Positions 18,806 through 28,869 of a DNA stretch of 64,000 nucleotides are shown here, in pieces; within the stretch, counting starts at the first letter, position 1; every line of letters begins with the position of its first letter. The position numbers and the translations under genes are program-made. Origin of the DNA: Massilia sp. R2A-15 (GTDB lineage Bacteria > Pseudomonadota > Gammaproteobacteria > Burkholderiales > Burkholderiaceae_D); assembly GCF_030704305.1 (NCBI RefSeq), contig NZ_CP131935.1, forward strand, positions 868,001 to 932,000. Direction: 5' to 3'. Under the pieces are notes generated by a model that did not search any database, was not told the origin of the DNA, and was given only the letters and a program-made list of their open reading frames with translations.

Positions 18806-21697
18806 ATGGATCGACCACTCACCAGGCAGCCCGCCGTCGCGGCGGCGTTGGAGCTGATCGGCGCGCCGGCGTGCGCGTGCGACGGCGCCGCCATCATCAT
18901 CGCGGCCAACCGCGAACTGGGCGCGCTGCTCGGCGCAGGCATCGTCGGCCGCGCGCTGCTCGACTTCTTCACCCCGGCCAGTATCGCGGCCGGCGAATCG
19001 GCCCTGCGCGATGCGGGCGCCGGCGCGCAGCGCTGGGACGCCGTGCTGCTGGCCGGCGGCGCCGAGATCGCGGTGCAGCTGCGCGCCAAGCCGCTGCCGC
19101 TTGACGCCGGCGGTCCGGGCTTCACCATCGTCTTTACCGACCTGCGCCCGTTCGAGCGCCACCAGGCCGAATTGCGCCAGACCCTGCTCGAACAGAAAGC
19201 GATCCTCGACAACGCCTCGGTCGGCATCCTGTTCAGCAAGGGCGGTGTGATGATGTCGTGTAATCCGCGCATGGCCGAAATGTTCGGCTACACGCGCGAA
19301 CAGATGACCGGCCTGCCGGCCGCCGAGGTCTTCCCCTCGCTCGAGATGTACCGCCGCTTCGGCCTCGAGGCCGGCCCGCTGCTGGGCGTGGGCCTGCCGT
19401 TCGAGCGCGCTGAGTCGCAGTTCCGCCGGCGCGACGGCTCGCTGTTCTGGTGCCGGGTGCGCGCCAAGGCGCTCGACCCCGAGCGCAGCGAAGCGGGCAC
19501 CATCTGGATTCTCGAAGACGTGACCGAGTCGCGCCAGACCCTGGTCGAAGTGCAGGCGATCATGACCAATGCCTCGGTCTCGATCCTGTTCACCAAGAAC
19601 CGCCTGATCACGCGCTACAACCGCGGCTTTGCCGAAATGTTCGGCTACGAAGGCGACGAAGGACTCGGCTTGCCTGGCCGCGCGCTGTACCCGAGCGACG
19701 AGATCTACGCCGAAGTCGGCGCCGCCGCCTTTCCGCTGCTTTCGGTCGGCAAGCCGTTCCAGACCGAACTGGAAATGGCGCGCAAGGACGGCAGCACGAT
19801 GTGGGCGCAGCTGATCGCCTATGTTGTCAATCCGGACGAACCGGCGCAGGGCACGATCTGGATCATCGAGGACCGCACCGAGCACAAACGCGCCGAAGAA
19901 TCGCTGCGCAACACGCTGCTGGAGAACCAGGCGATCCTCGACAGCGCGGTGCTCGGCATCACCGTGGCCGAGCGCGGCTTCAACCTGCGCTGCAACCGCA
20001 AGATGGAAGAGCTGTTCGGCTACGCCCCCGGCGAGATGGACGGCATGTCGGTGCAAGGGCTGTACCCGGACCTGGCCAGCTGGGAAGCGGCGCGCGCCGA
20101 AACGTCGCGCGACTTCCACGCCGGGCGCGTGAGCATGTCCGAGCACCAGCTGGTACGCAAGGACGGCAGCCTGTTCTGGGCGCGCCTGTCGGGACGGCCG
20201 TTCGACCTGTCGCGCCACACCGGCCGCTCGGTGTGGCTGGTCGACGATGTCACCGCGCGCCGCGAGGCGGCCGAAGCGGTGCGCCGCGCGCGCGACGAAC
20301 TGGAACTGCGCGTACTCGAACGCACCGCCGAACTGGCCGGCGCCAACGCGCTGCTACAGGGCGAGATCGTCGAGCGGCGCCAGGCCGAGGCGCGCGTGCA
20401 TCACATGGCATACCACGACGGCCTGACCGGACTGCCCAACCGCGCGCTGCTGTCGGACCGCCTTGACCGCGCCATGCTCGCGGCGCAGCGCACCGGCCGC
20501 AAGCTGGCGGTGATGTTCATCGACCTGGATCGCTTCAAGACCATCAACGATTCGCTGGGCCACCTGACGGGCGACCACCTGCTCAAGGAAGTGGCCAGCC
20601 GGCTGTGCCGCGCGGTGCGCGCCAGCGACACGGTGGCGCGTCTGGGCGGCGACGAATTCGTCGTGCTGGTGCCGGGCATCCGCAGCGCCGACGAATGCAT
20701 TCAGGTAGCCGAGAAGGTGATCGACGCGCTCGACGCGCCGTTCCCGTTCGAGGGGAGGGCGCTGCACATCACGCCGTCGATCGGCATCTGCATGTATCCC
20801 GACGACGGCGCCGACGTCGAAACGCTGATGCGCCACGCCGACGCCGCCATGTACCACGCCAAGGCGAGCGGCCGCAACAACTACCAGTTCTTCACCGAGC
20901 GCATGAACCTGGCGGCGGCGCAGCACTTCGAAATCGAAAGCAGCTTGCGCCAGGCGCTCGCCAACGAACAGTTCGAGCTGCTGTACCAGCCGATCATCGA
21001 CATCGCCACGCGCCGCGTGCATGCGATGGAAGTGCTGCTGCGCTGGCGCCGGCCCGGCCAGGGCGTGATCCTGCCGGACCATTTCATCCCGGTGCTGGAA
21101 GAAAACGGACTGATCGTGCCGGTGGGCGAATGGGTGATGCGGCGCGCCTGCGAGCAAAGCGTCGCGTGGGCGCGCATGGGGCTGCGGCCGGTGCCGCTGG
21201 CGGTGAACCTGTCGCCGCGCCAGTTCATGCACGGCGGCCTGACCGAATCGATCCGGCGCATCCTCGACGAGACCGGGATCGACCCGGCGCTGATCGAATT
21301 TGAGATCACGGAAACGGCGCTGATGCAGCATGGCGAGCAGACCCTGGAAATCCTCGGGCAGATCAACAGCATGGGCATCCGCATGTCGATCGACGACTTC
21401 GGCACAGGTTACTCGAGCCTGGCCTACCTGAAGCGCTTCCCGGTGAAGAAGGTCAAGATCGACCGCGCCTTCATCAAGGACCTGGAGGACAGCGCGGAAG
21501 ACCGGGCGATTGTCGGCGCGATCATCGCGCTGTCGGACAGCCTGCAGCTGTCGGTGGTGGCCGAGGGCGTCGAGACGGAAGGGCAGTACGCGCTGCTGCG
21601 GGCGAGCGGCTGCCAGTACGCGCAGGGTTACCTGTTTTCGATGCCGCGCGACGCCGAAGACGCGCAGGCAATGCTGGCCGCATCCCTGCGGACCTGA
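18806..21697 (+). CDS. PAS-PAS-PAS-PAS-GGDEF-EAL c-di-GMP signalling protein
   Basis: A 963-residue soluble protein. Residues 1-490 hold four PAS-like units separated by EQKAILDNASV / QAIMTNASV / NQAILDSAV repeats, suggesting duplication. The GGDEF domain has an intact GGDEF (614-618) and an inhibitory-site RASD at 605-608. The EAL domain has EVLLRW (742-747), NLSPRQF, EITE, DDFGTGYSS and VKIDRAF. Both diguanylate cyclase and phosphodiesterase active sites therefore look complete. No membrane segment is seen; input is probably a cytosolic PAS ligand. The last codons overlap a GGACCTGACCC fragment related to family A repeats. Confidence 0.92.
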   Translation: MDRPLTRQPAVAAALELIGAPACACDGAAIIIAANRELGALLGAGIVGRALLDFFTPASIAAGESALRDAGAGAQRWDAVLLAGGAEIAVQLRAKPLPLDAGGPGFTIVFTDLRPFERHQAELRQTLLEQKAILDNASVGILFSKGGVMMSCNPRMAEMFGYTREQMTGLPAAEVFPSLEMYRRFGLEAGPLLGVGLPFERAESQFRRRDGSLFWCRVRAKALDPERSEAGTIWILEDVTESRQTLVEVQAIMTNASVSILFTKNRLITRYNRGFAEMFGYEGDEGLGLPGRALYPSDEIYAEVGAAAFPLLSVGKPFQTELEMARKDGSTMWAQLIAYVVNPDEPAQGTIWIIEDRTEHKRAEESLRNTLLENQAILDSAVLGITVAERGFNLRCNRKMEELFGYAPGEMDGMSVQGLYPDLASWEAARAETSRDFHAGRVSMSEHQLVRKDGSLFWARLSGRPFDLSRHTGRSVWLVDDVTARREAAEAVRRARDELELRVLERTAELAGANALLQGEIVERRQAEARVHHMAYHDGLTGLPNRALLSDRLDRAMLAAQRTGRKLAVMFIDLDRFKTINDSLGHLTGDHLLKEVASRLCRAVRASDTVARLGGDEFVVLVPGIRSADECIQVAEKVIDALDAPFPFEGRALHITPSIGICMYPDDGADVETLMRHADAAMYHAKASGRNNYQFFTERMNLAAAQHFEIESSLRQALANEQFELLYQPIIDIATRRVHAMEVLLRWRRPGQGVILPDHFIPVLEENGLIVPVGEWVMRRACEQSVAWARMGLRPVPLAVNLSPRQFMHGGLTESIRRILDETGIDPALIEFEITETALMQHGEQTLEILGQINSMGIRMSIDDFGTGYSSLAYLKRFPVKKVKIDRAFIKDLEDSAEDRAIVGAIIALSDSLQLSVVAEGVETEGQYALLRASGCQYAQGYLFSMPRDAEDAQAMLAASLRT

Positions 21698-21710
21698 CCC
21701 CGGCAGCTCT

Positions 21711-21735
21711 GGGTCTGACCCGCCGGGTCAGACCC
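21711..21735. terminator. GC-rich hairpin after GGDEF/EAL gene
   Basis: GGGTCTGACC, CGCC, then GGGTCAGACCC form a strong stem 13 bases after the stop. No T-run follows, so it may be a repeat-derived hairpin rather than a true intrinsic terminator. Confidence 0.4.
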
Positions 21736-21780
21736 TAATGCGGTTAAGTTAAGGTGAAAATTGGCGCGGATCGTAGAATC

Positions 21781-21807
21781 GGGGTCTGGTCCTGCGGACC
21801 TGACCCC
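21781..21807. repeat. Family A repeat, copy 3
   Basis: Same sequence as copy 1, with core CTGGTCCTGCGGACCTG. Flanked by AGAATC on the left and ATTTTGATTT on the right, both shared with copy 1. Confidence 0.85.
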
Positions 21808-21895
21808 ATTTTGATTTGGCCGCTAACTATCGAAACAGTATTTTTCGGTACTAAAAACATCGAAGTGCTCTCGATGTCGTCGAAATTCTCAACAT

Positions 21896-21922
21896 GGGGT
21901 CAGGTCCGCAGGACCAGACCCC
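21896..21922. repeat. Family A repeat, copy 4
   Basis: Inverted partner of copy 3, with core CAGGTCCGCAGGACCAG. The preceding ATTCTCAACATG matches the flank of copy 2. Confidence 0.85.
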
Positions 21923-21992
21923 GACGATGCGCGCGCTGCCGATGCTTAACTTAACGGCATTCGGGTCAGACCTTGGGTTTCGACCGTGCCCG

Positions 21993-22757
21993 TCAGTCCA
22001 GCGTGGCAATCACCGGCGCGTGGTCGGACGGCTGCTCCCACTTGCGCGGCACGCGGTCGATTGCGCAGGCGGTGCAGCGTGCGGCCAGCGTCTTCGACAG
22101 CAGGATGTGATCGATGCGCAGGCCGCGGTTGCGGCGGAAGCCCAGCATGCGGTAGTCCCACCAGCTGAACGATTTCTCGTCTTGCTCGAACATGCGGAAC
22201 GAGTCCACCAGCCCCAGTTCGTTCAGCGCCAGCAGCGCGGCGCGCTCCTTGTCCGAGCACAGTACCTGGCCGGCCCACTCGGCCGGGTCGTGCACGTCGC
22301 GGTCGTCCGGCGCGATGTTGTAGTCGCCCAGGATCGCCAGATGCTCGTGCGTGCGCATCTCCTCGTCGAGCCACTCGCGCAGCGATTCGAGCCACGCCAG
22401 CTTGTACACGTACTTGTCCGAGTCGACCGCCTGGCCGTTCGGTACGTAGGCGCAGACGATGCGCATGCCGTCGATGGTGGCGGCCAGGATGCGCTGCTGC
22501 GCGTCCTCGTAGCGCGGATTGTTCTTGACGACGTCGGTGATCGGCAGCTTGGACAGGATGGCCACGCCGTTGTAGGTCTTCTGGCCGCTGAACACGACGT
22601 GGTAACCGGCGGCGTTGATCTCGGCCACCGGGAATTTGTCGTCGGTGAGCTTGGTCTCCTGCAGGCACAGGACATCGACCGGATTGTCGGCCAGCCACTG
22701 CAGCAGGTGCGCCAGCCGGACCTTGAGGGAGTTGACGTTCCAGGTTGCTATTTTCAT
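21993..22757 (-). CDS. xth: Exodeoxyribonuclease III
   Basis: A 254-residue member of the exonuclease III/AP endonuclease family for base-excision repair. It starts MKIATWNVNSLKVRL. LCLQETKL carries the Mg-binding Glu, and GDYNIAPDDRDVHDP and the C-terminal SDHAPV are the catalytic Asp/Asn and His motifs. The open frame extends upstream to 23045, but that extension covers a family A repeat and lacks family similarity. The ATG at 22757 gives the canonical N-terminus and the usual length. Confidence 0.95.
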   Translation of the reverse strand: MKIATWNVNSLKVRLAHLLQWLADNPVDVLCLQETKLTDDKFPVAEINAAGYHVVFSGQKTYNGVAILSKLPITDVVKNNPRYEDAQQRILAATIDGMRIVCAYVPNGQAVDSDKYVYKLAWLESLREWLDEEMRTHEHLAILGDYNIAPDDRDVHDPAEWAGQVLCSDKERAALLALNELGLVDSFRMFEQDEKSFSWWDYRMLGFRRNRGLRIDHILLSKTLAARCTACAIDRVPRKWEQPSDHAPVIATLD

Positions 22758-22839
22758 TCGGCCAGCCTCGTACTGATGTGATTGCGATGCCGGGAGCATA
22801 TACGGCTGAGGCGCGGCGCGCAATGCATCAGTCAGGATA

Positions 22840-22865
22840 GGGCCAGGTCCGCGGGACCAGACCCC
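22840..22865. repeat. Family A repeat, copy 5 (single)
   Basis: A variant with core CAGGTCCGCGGGACCAG between divergent xth and ftsH-like genes. No inverted partner was found nearby. Confidence 0.75.
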
Positions 22866-22938
22866 ATCTTTTGAAAAGTGCGACCGCCCGCCCGCTATTG
22901 ATATAGCATCGTATTGAGGATTTTGCACTGGAGGGCGC

Positions 22939-24845
<1,907 letters not shown>

Positions 24846-24849
<4 letters not shown>

Positions 24850-25850
24850 CGTCCCTGCTGAACGAAGACGGATTGATGCTGTTCGCGCTGAACGGCAGCC
24901 GGCCCTTCGGCGAACTGGTGGCGCGGCAGCTCGGCGTGACTCTGGCTGCGCATGACGAGCGCGAATTCGAAGACGGCGAGCACAAGGCGCGGCCCTTGGT
25001 CAGCGTGCGCGGGCGCGACGTCTACGTGATCCATTCGCTGTACGCCGACTCCGCGCAAAGCGGCGAAGGCAAACTGTGCCGGCTGCTGTTTTTCATCGGC
25101 GCGTTGAAGGATGCGGCCGCGGCGCGGGTGACGGCCGTCGTGCCTTACCTGGCCTACGCGCGCAAGGACCAGCGGACCAAGCCGCGCGACCCGGTCGTCA
25201 CGCGCTACGTCGCGGCGATGTTCGAGGCGGTCGGCGCCGACGCCGTGCTCACGCTCGACGTTCACAACCTGTCGGCGTTCCAGAATGCCTTCCGCTGCCG
25301 CACCGAGCACCTCGAAGCCACCCGCATGTTCGTCGCGTGGTTCGCCCCGCTGCTGAAGGATCGCGATGCGGTGGTGCTGTCGCCGGATGCGGGCGGCATC
25401 AAGCGCGCCGAACATTTTCGCGTGGCGCTGGCCGAAGCGCTCGGCAAGCCGGTCGGCATGGCGTTCGCGGAAAAGCACCGCAGCGGCGGCGTCGTCAGCG
25501 GCGACCTGCTGGTGGGGGAGGTGGCCGGCAAGCACGCGGTCATCGTCGATGACCTGGTCAGCAGCGGCACGACCATGACCCGCGCCGCGCGCGCCTGCAT
25601 CGAGCGCGGTGCCGCCGGGGTCATGGGGGCGGCCACGCACGGCTTGTTCACCGGCGACGCGTCCGCCGTGTTGGCCGACAGCGAGCTGCAGCAGCTGGTG
25701 GTCACCGACACGGTGCCGCCATTCCGGCTCGAGCACAGCGCCGCGCAGACCAAGGTGAGGGTGCTCAGTTGCAGCGGCTTGTTCGCCAAGGCGATCGCCC
25801 GGATGCACGCCGGCGAATCGGTCAGTGCGCTGATGGCGCCCGGAAGGTGA
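24846..25850 (+). CDS. Ribose-phosphate pyrophosphokinase (accessory Prs)
   Basis: A 334-residue PRPP synthetase homologue making phosphoribosyl pyrophosphate from ribose 5-phosphate and ATP. It keeps FEDGEHKARP near the N-terminus, YARKDQR, the Mg/ATP segment DVHNLSAFQ (variant of the usual DLH..QIQ), SPDAGGIKRA and the PRPP loop VIVDDLVSSGTT. The active site looks usable, but the divergence suggests a second copy rather than the main prs. Its ATG overlaps the protease stop by four bases, so the two should be co-translated. Confidence 0.85.
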
Positions 25851-25854
25851 GACT

Positions 25855-26853
25855 TTGGCGCCGAACGGACGGACGGTCAGGCTGGTCGCGGGCGGCGACG
25901 TCATGCTCGGACGCCTGGTGGGACGCGCGATCGCGCGCCATGGCCCGAAGTATCCTCTAGGCGCGTTGGCCGGCCTGCTGCGCGGCGCCGACCTGGCGCT
26001 GGTGAACCTCGAATGCGCGATCACCGCGTCCACCGCGCGCTGGCCGGGAGCGCCCAAGGCCTTCTACTTCGGCGCGCCGCCGGCGGCGATCGACGCGCTG
26101 ACCGATGCCGGCATCGGCCTGGTTAGCCTGGCCAACAACCACGTACTCGATTTCGGCGTCGCCGGCCTGCGCGACACCCGGCGCGCGCTGCACGAGCATG
26201 GCATTCAGGCCGCCGGCGCCGGCAACAATATCGCCGAAGCGGCGGCGCCGGTCATCGTCGAGCGCGGCGGAATCCGCTTTGGCATGGTCGCGCTGTGCGA
26301 CCATCAGGCCGACTTTTCCGCGCAGCGCGCACGTCCCGGCATGGCGTATATGGACCTGACGGACGAATGCGCGGCGCTGTCCGTGTTCGAAACGCGGCTC
26401 GCGGCATTGCGCGAAAAAGGCGCCGACTGGCCGATCCTGTCGCTGCACTGGGGGCCGAACATGGTGCTGCGGCCGTCGCCGCGGTTTCAACGGCTGGCGC
26501 ATGGCGCAATCGCGATGGGCTGGAAAATCCTGTTCGGCCACAGCGCGCACGTGTACCAGGGCGTGGAACTGTACCGGGGATGTCCGATCCTTTATGCGGC
26601 CGGCGATCTGGTCGACGATTACGCGGTCGATCCCGAACTGCGCAACGACCGCCAGTTGCTGTTCGACATGGAATTGTCGCGCACGGCGCTGCGCAGGATC
26701 CGCTTGCACCCGGTCTGGATCGACGCCTGCCAGGCAAGGCCGGCGGCCCCGGACATGGCGAAGGCGATCATCGACCGGATGGCGCTGCTGTGTGGCGAAT
26801 TGAACACGCGAATCGAACGAAGCGACGGGGAAAGCTGGATAAGCGCGGAGTAA
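25855..26853 (+). CDS. CapA-family metallophosphoesterase-like protein (TTG start)
   Basis: A 332-residue protein of the CapA/poly-gamma-glutamate biosynthesis superfamily. It shows LVAGGDVMLGR, NLECAI, SLANNHVLDFG, SLHWGPN and FGHSAHVYQGVE, the metal-binding motifs of a calcineurin-like fold. No signal peptide is visible. The start is a TTG five bases after the preceding stop, with GGAAGG about 6 bases upstream; no nearby in-frame ATG leaves the first strand intact. It closes the ftsH-prs-capA operon. A role in polymer synthesis is not supported by neighbours. Confidence 0.82.
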   Translation: MAPNGRTVRLVAGGDVMLGRLVGRAIARHGPKYPLGALAGLLRGADLALVNLECAITASTARWPGAPKAFYFGAPPAAIDALTDAGIGLVSLANNHVLDFGVAGLRDTRRALHEHGIQAAGAGNNIAEAAAPVIVERGGIRFGMVALCDHQADFSAQRARPGMAYMDLTDECAALSVFETRLAALREKGADWPILSLHWGPNMVLRPSPRFQRLAHGAIAMGWKILFGHSAHVYQGVELYRGCPILYAAGDLVDDYAVDPELRNDRQLLFDMELSRTALRRIRLHPVWIDACQARPAAPDMAKAIIDRMALLCGELNTRIERSDGESWISAE

Positions 26854-27190
26854 CTTGTGGTCGGTAAATATCTATTCGCCAAAATGTGTTGTCATTTTGA
26901 CCCACCGGGGCTATAACTGTAGCAAAGTGTAACAAAAAGCAGACAAAACCCCGAAACTAGCCTATTGTTACTGACAGGGAATTAAAAATTGCATAATTAT
27001 AACGCTCGGTGTATTATCGAATACATCGATCGTTGCACTTGAAATAGCAGTGGCTTTTTTTATCTCAGCAACAGCAACTGGCCCTGACGGAACAGTTTCA
27101 AGCTGAAATTGCTCCAAAAGGTGATTCATTTTTGAAATGTTGCAGTTTCAATTTTGTGAAATGCGACCACAGCATTTGTAAAGGATAAAA
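26854..27190. other. AT-rich intergenic region with several short palindromes
   Basis: This 337-base gap is markedly richer in A/T than its surroundings. It holds CAAAATG/CATTTTG (26880-26899, a weak terminator-like hairpin after capA), TGTATT-ATCG-AATACA (27010-27025) and three TTCA...TGAA dyads at 27095-27109, 27124-27138 and 27145-27162. The first of these dyads, GTTTCA-AGC-TGAAAT, differs from the PrpR-type boxes by one base. AAAGGAT at about 27180 is the ribosome site of the next gene. No coding sequence is seen. Confidence 0.6.
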
Positions 27191-27577
27191 ATGCGCAATG
27201 CATTTGAGGCATGGGCCCAGCGCGATGGACACATCGTCCGCCGCCGTGAAGATAAGCCGGAAGAATATCTCGTGTTCGAAACGCAACGCCGCTGGGTAAT
27301 CTGGCAGGCGGCTTTGGCGCATGGAAAGACCGCGGCGGCAACGCCGAAGGCTTCCGCCAAGTCCGCGGCCAAGGAAGCCGAACCGGCACGCGCCAGCGCG
27401 CCGCAGGCCTTGCAGGGCGGCGCGGACGAAGCGTCGATGCGCAACCGGGTGCTCAATGAAGTGCTCGATGCGTTCAGCGACCTGGACGACGCAGCCGGCA
27501 TCGAAGGCGCGCTGCGGGTGATCCAGAACCTGAAGAAAAAGCAGAAGGCGCTGGCCGAGCAAAAAGCCGAGAGCTGA
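27191..27577 (+). CDS. Hypothetical protein, 128 aa
   Basis: Not recognised. The first 45 residues (MRNAFEAWAQRDGH, a WVIWQAAL segment) look globular. Residues about 46-75 are an Ala/Lys-rich low-complexity linker. The C-terminal 50 residues are a predicted acidic-then-basic helix ending in KKKQKALAEQKAES, possibly a coiled coil. No membrane segment or signal peptide. A good AAGGAT ribosome site precedes the ATG. The stop overlaps the start of the DUF1653 gene (TGATG), so the two form a unit. Confidence 0.7.
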   Translation: MRNAFEAWAQRDGHIVRRREDKPEEYLVFETQRRWVIWQAALAHGKTAAATPKASAKSAAKEAEPARASAPQALQGGADEASMRNRVLNEVLDAFSDLDDAAGIEGALRVIQNLKKKQKALAEQKAES

Positions 27578-27765
27578 TGCAGTACCGGCACTACAAGGGC
27601 GGTCTGTACGAGCTGGTCTGCATGGCCACGCTCGAATCGGACCTGTCCGAGATGGTCGTGTACCGCGCGGCCGACGGTTCGATCTGGACCCGTCCGAAAG
27701 ACGTATTCTTCCAGCTGGTCGACGTTGACGGCCAGATGGTGCCGCGCTTCGCGCCGGTATGCTGA
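27577..27765 (+). CDS. DUF1653 family protein
   Basis: A 62-residue protein with the DUF1653 pattern: YRHYKGGLYELV, then MVVYRAADGSIWTRP and a final F..VDG..VPRFAPV strand. The family is a small beta domain of unknown function, often described as resembling RNA-associated folds. It begins one base inside the previous gene and is probably co-translated with it. Confidence 0.82.
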   Translation: MQYRHYKGGLYELVCMATLESDLSEMVVYRAADGSIWTRPKDVFFQLVDVDGQMVPRFAPVC

Positions 27766-27791
27766 ATTTCCTTTCCTTCCCCGGAGCGCGT

Positions 27792-28265
27792 ATGCAAGGG
27801 ACCAGGGCCGCCCTGTGCGCGGCATTGTCGGGCGCCGCGCTGTGCGCCTCCGCGGAGACGGTGGGATCGGTCGACACCGCGTTCAAGCTGATTGGCCCCG
27901 ATCACAAGGTGGTGGTCGAAGTGTTCGACGACCCGAAGGTGGCGGGCGTGAGCTGCTACCTGTCGCGCGCGAAAACCGGCGGCATCAAGGGCGCCATCGG
28001 GATCGCCGAGGACAAGGCCGAATCGTCGGTGGCGTGCCGCCAAGTCGGCGCGCTGTCCTTCCCCGGCAAGGTGCCGCGCCAGGAAGAAGTGTTTTCCGAG
28101 CGCGCCTCTATCTTCTTCAAGCACGTGCGCGTGGTGCGCATGGTGGACGCGAAGCGCAATGCGCTGGTCTACCTGGTGTATTCCGACCGCCTGATCGACG
28201 GCAGCCCGAAAAACAGCGTCACCGCGGTGCCGGTGCCCGCCAACCAGCCCATCCCGCTGCAATAA
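27792..28265 (+). CDS. creA: CreA family periplasmic protein
   Basis: A 157-residue secreted protein with a signal peptide (MQGTRAALCAALSGAALCASA). The CreA-family core follows: VGSVDTAFKLIGPDHKVV, FDDPKVAGVSCYLSRAKTGG, and the conserved VACRQVG cysteine. The molecular role of CreA is unknown. An upstream ATG at 27759 exists, but the one at 27792 has GGAG at a 6-7 base spacing and yields a clean signal peptide. It begins about 26 bases after the DUF1653 stop, so it may be in the same transcript. Confidence 0.87.
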   Translation: MQGTRAALCAALSGAALCASAETVGSVDTAFKLIGPDHKVVVEVFDDPKVAGVSCYLSRAKTGGIKGAIGIAEDKAESSVACRQVGALSFPGKVPRQEEVFSERASIFFKHVRVVRMVDAKRNALVYLVYSDRLIDGSPKNSVTAVPVPANQPIPLQ

Positions 28266-28332
28266 GCGTATCGATTCATGAATGCGCGGCGCCTGCCGTA
28301 AACAGCATTGGATGAATCAAGGAACCCACATC

Positions 28333-28785
28333 ATGCCTTTCAAACGAACCGGCGCGGCGCTGCTGGCGCTCGCCTGCGGCGCGCTGGCCGGCTGCGCGAC
28401 CCTGTCCGAGTCCGGACAGCAGGAAGTGACCGTGCACGCGGTGCTCGACCACCGCGAGCTGGCCGGAGTCGGCTGCGTGCTGTCGAACAGAGTTGGGCGC
28501 TGGTTCGTTATGGCGCCGGGACGGGTGACGGTGCAGAAGAACGATTCCGACCTGCGCGTCTCGTGCAAGAAGGATGGGGTGGCGATGGGAGCGGAGTTGT
28601 GGCATCCGCATTACGGCACCGACAAGATTCTCGGCAATGCGCTGCTCACCGCGGGACTGGGGGAGTACGTCGATCGCCATTCGGGCGCCGGTTTCGACTA
28701 CCAGTCGACGATCACGGTGCTGATGCGGCCAGTCGCCGCGGCGCAGGCAGCGCCGACCAGCGAGCCTGGCAATACCGTGTACTAA
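28333..28785 (+). CDS. Putative lipoprotein, 150 aa
   Basis: Not recognised beyond being exported. Residues 1-20 form a lipoprotein signal peptide ending in the lipobox LAGC, so the mature protein would be acylated at Cys21. The mature part is a compact domain with GCVLSNRVGRWFVMAPG and three further cysteines, and it ends in a Pro/Ala-rich tail. ATGs at 28282 and 28312 would disrupt the signal peptide; 28333 with AAGGAA upstream is preferred. It may be co-transcribed with creA. Confidence 0.72.
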   Translation: MPFKRTGAALLALACGALAGCATLSESGQQEVTVHAVLDHRELAGVGCVLSNRVGRWFVMAPGRVTVQKNDSDLRVSCKKDGVAMGAELWHPHYGTDKILGNALLTAGLGEYVDRHSGAGFDYQSTITVLMRPVAAAQAAPTSEPGNTVY

Positions 28786-28791
28786 AAAAAT

Positions 28792-28818
28792 GGGGTCAGG
28801 TCCGCAGGACCAGACCCC
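28792..28818. repeat. Family A repeat, copy 6
   Basis: Core CAGGTCCGCAGGACCAG. It lies seven bases after the lipoprotein gene stop and pairs with copy 7 after a 14-base spacer, in the opposite order to the copy 1/2 doublet. Confidence 0.85.
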
Positions 28819-28832
28819 AGAGTCGGCGCATC

Positions 28833-28859
28833 GGAGTCTGGTCCTTCGGACCTGACCCC
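28833..28859. repeat. Family A repeat, copy 7
   Basis: Core CTGGTCCTTCGGACCTG, inverted partner of copy 6. The pair sits between the convergent lipoprotein and pepA genes. It could fold into a large hairpin acting as a bidirectional terminator. Confidence 0.85.
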
Positions 28860-28869
28860 ATTTTGCTTC

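Larger units (their letters stand above)
21725..21972. repeat. Nested repeat element with terminal inverted and flanking direct repeats
   Basis: The outer 10-base direct repeats GGGTCAGACC lie at 21725-21734 and 21963-21972. Just inside are 17-base inverted repeats, AATGCGGTTAAGTTAAG (21737-21753) and its complement with one mismatch (21945-21961). The interior holds two inverted family A copies, 21781-21807 and 21896-21922, with an AT-rich centre. The arrangement resembles a small non-autonomous element with target-site duplications. No coding sequence was recognised in this gap of about 295 bases. Confidence 0.7.
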
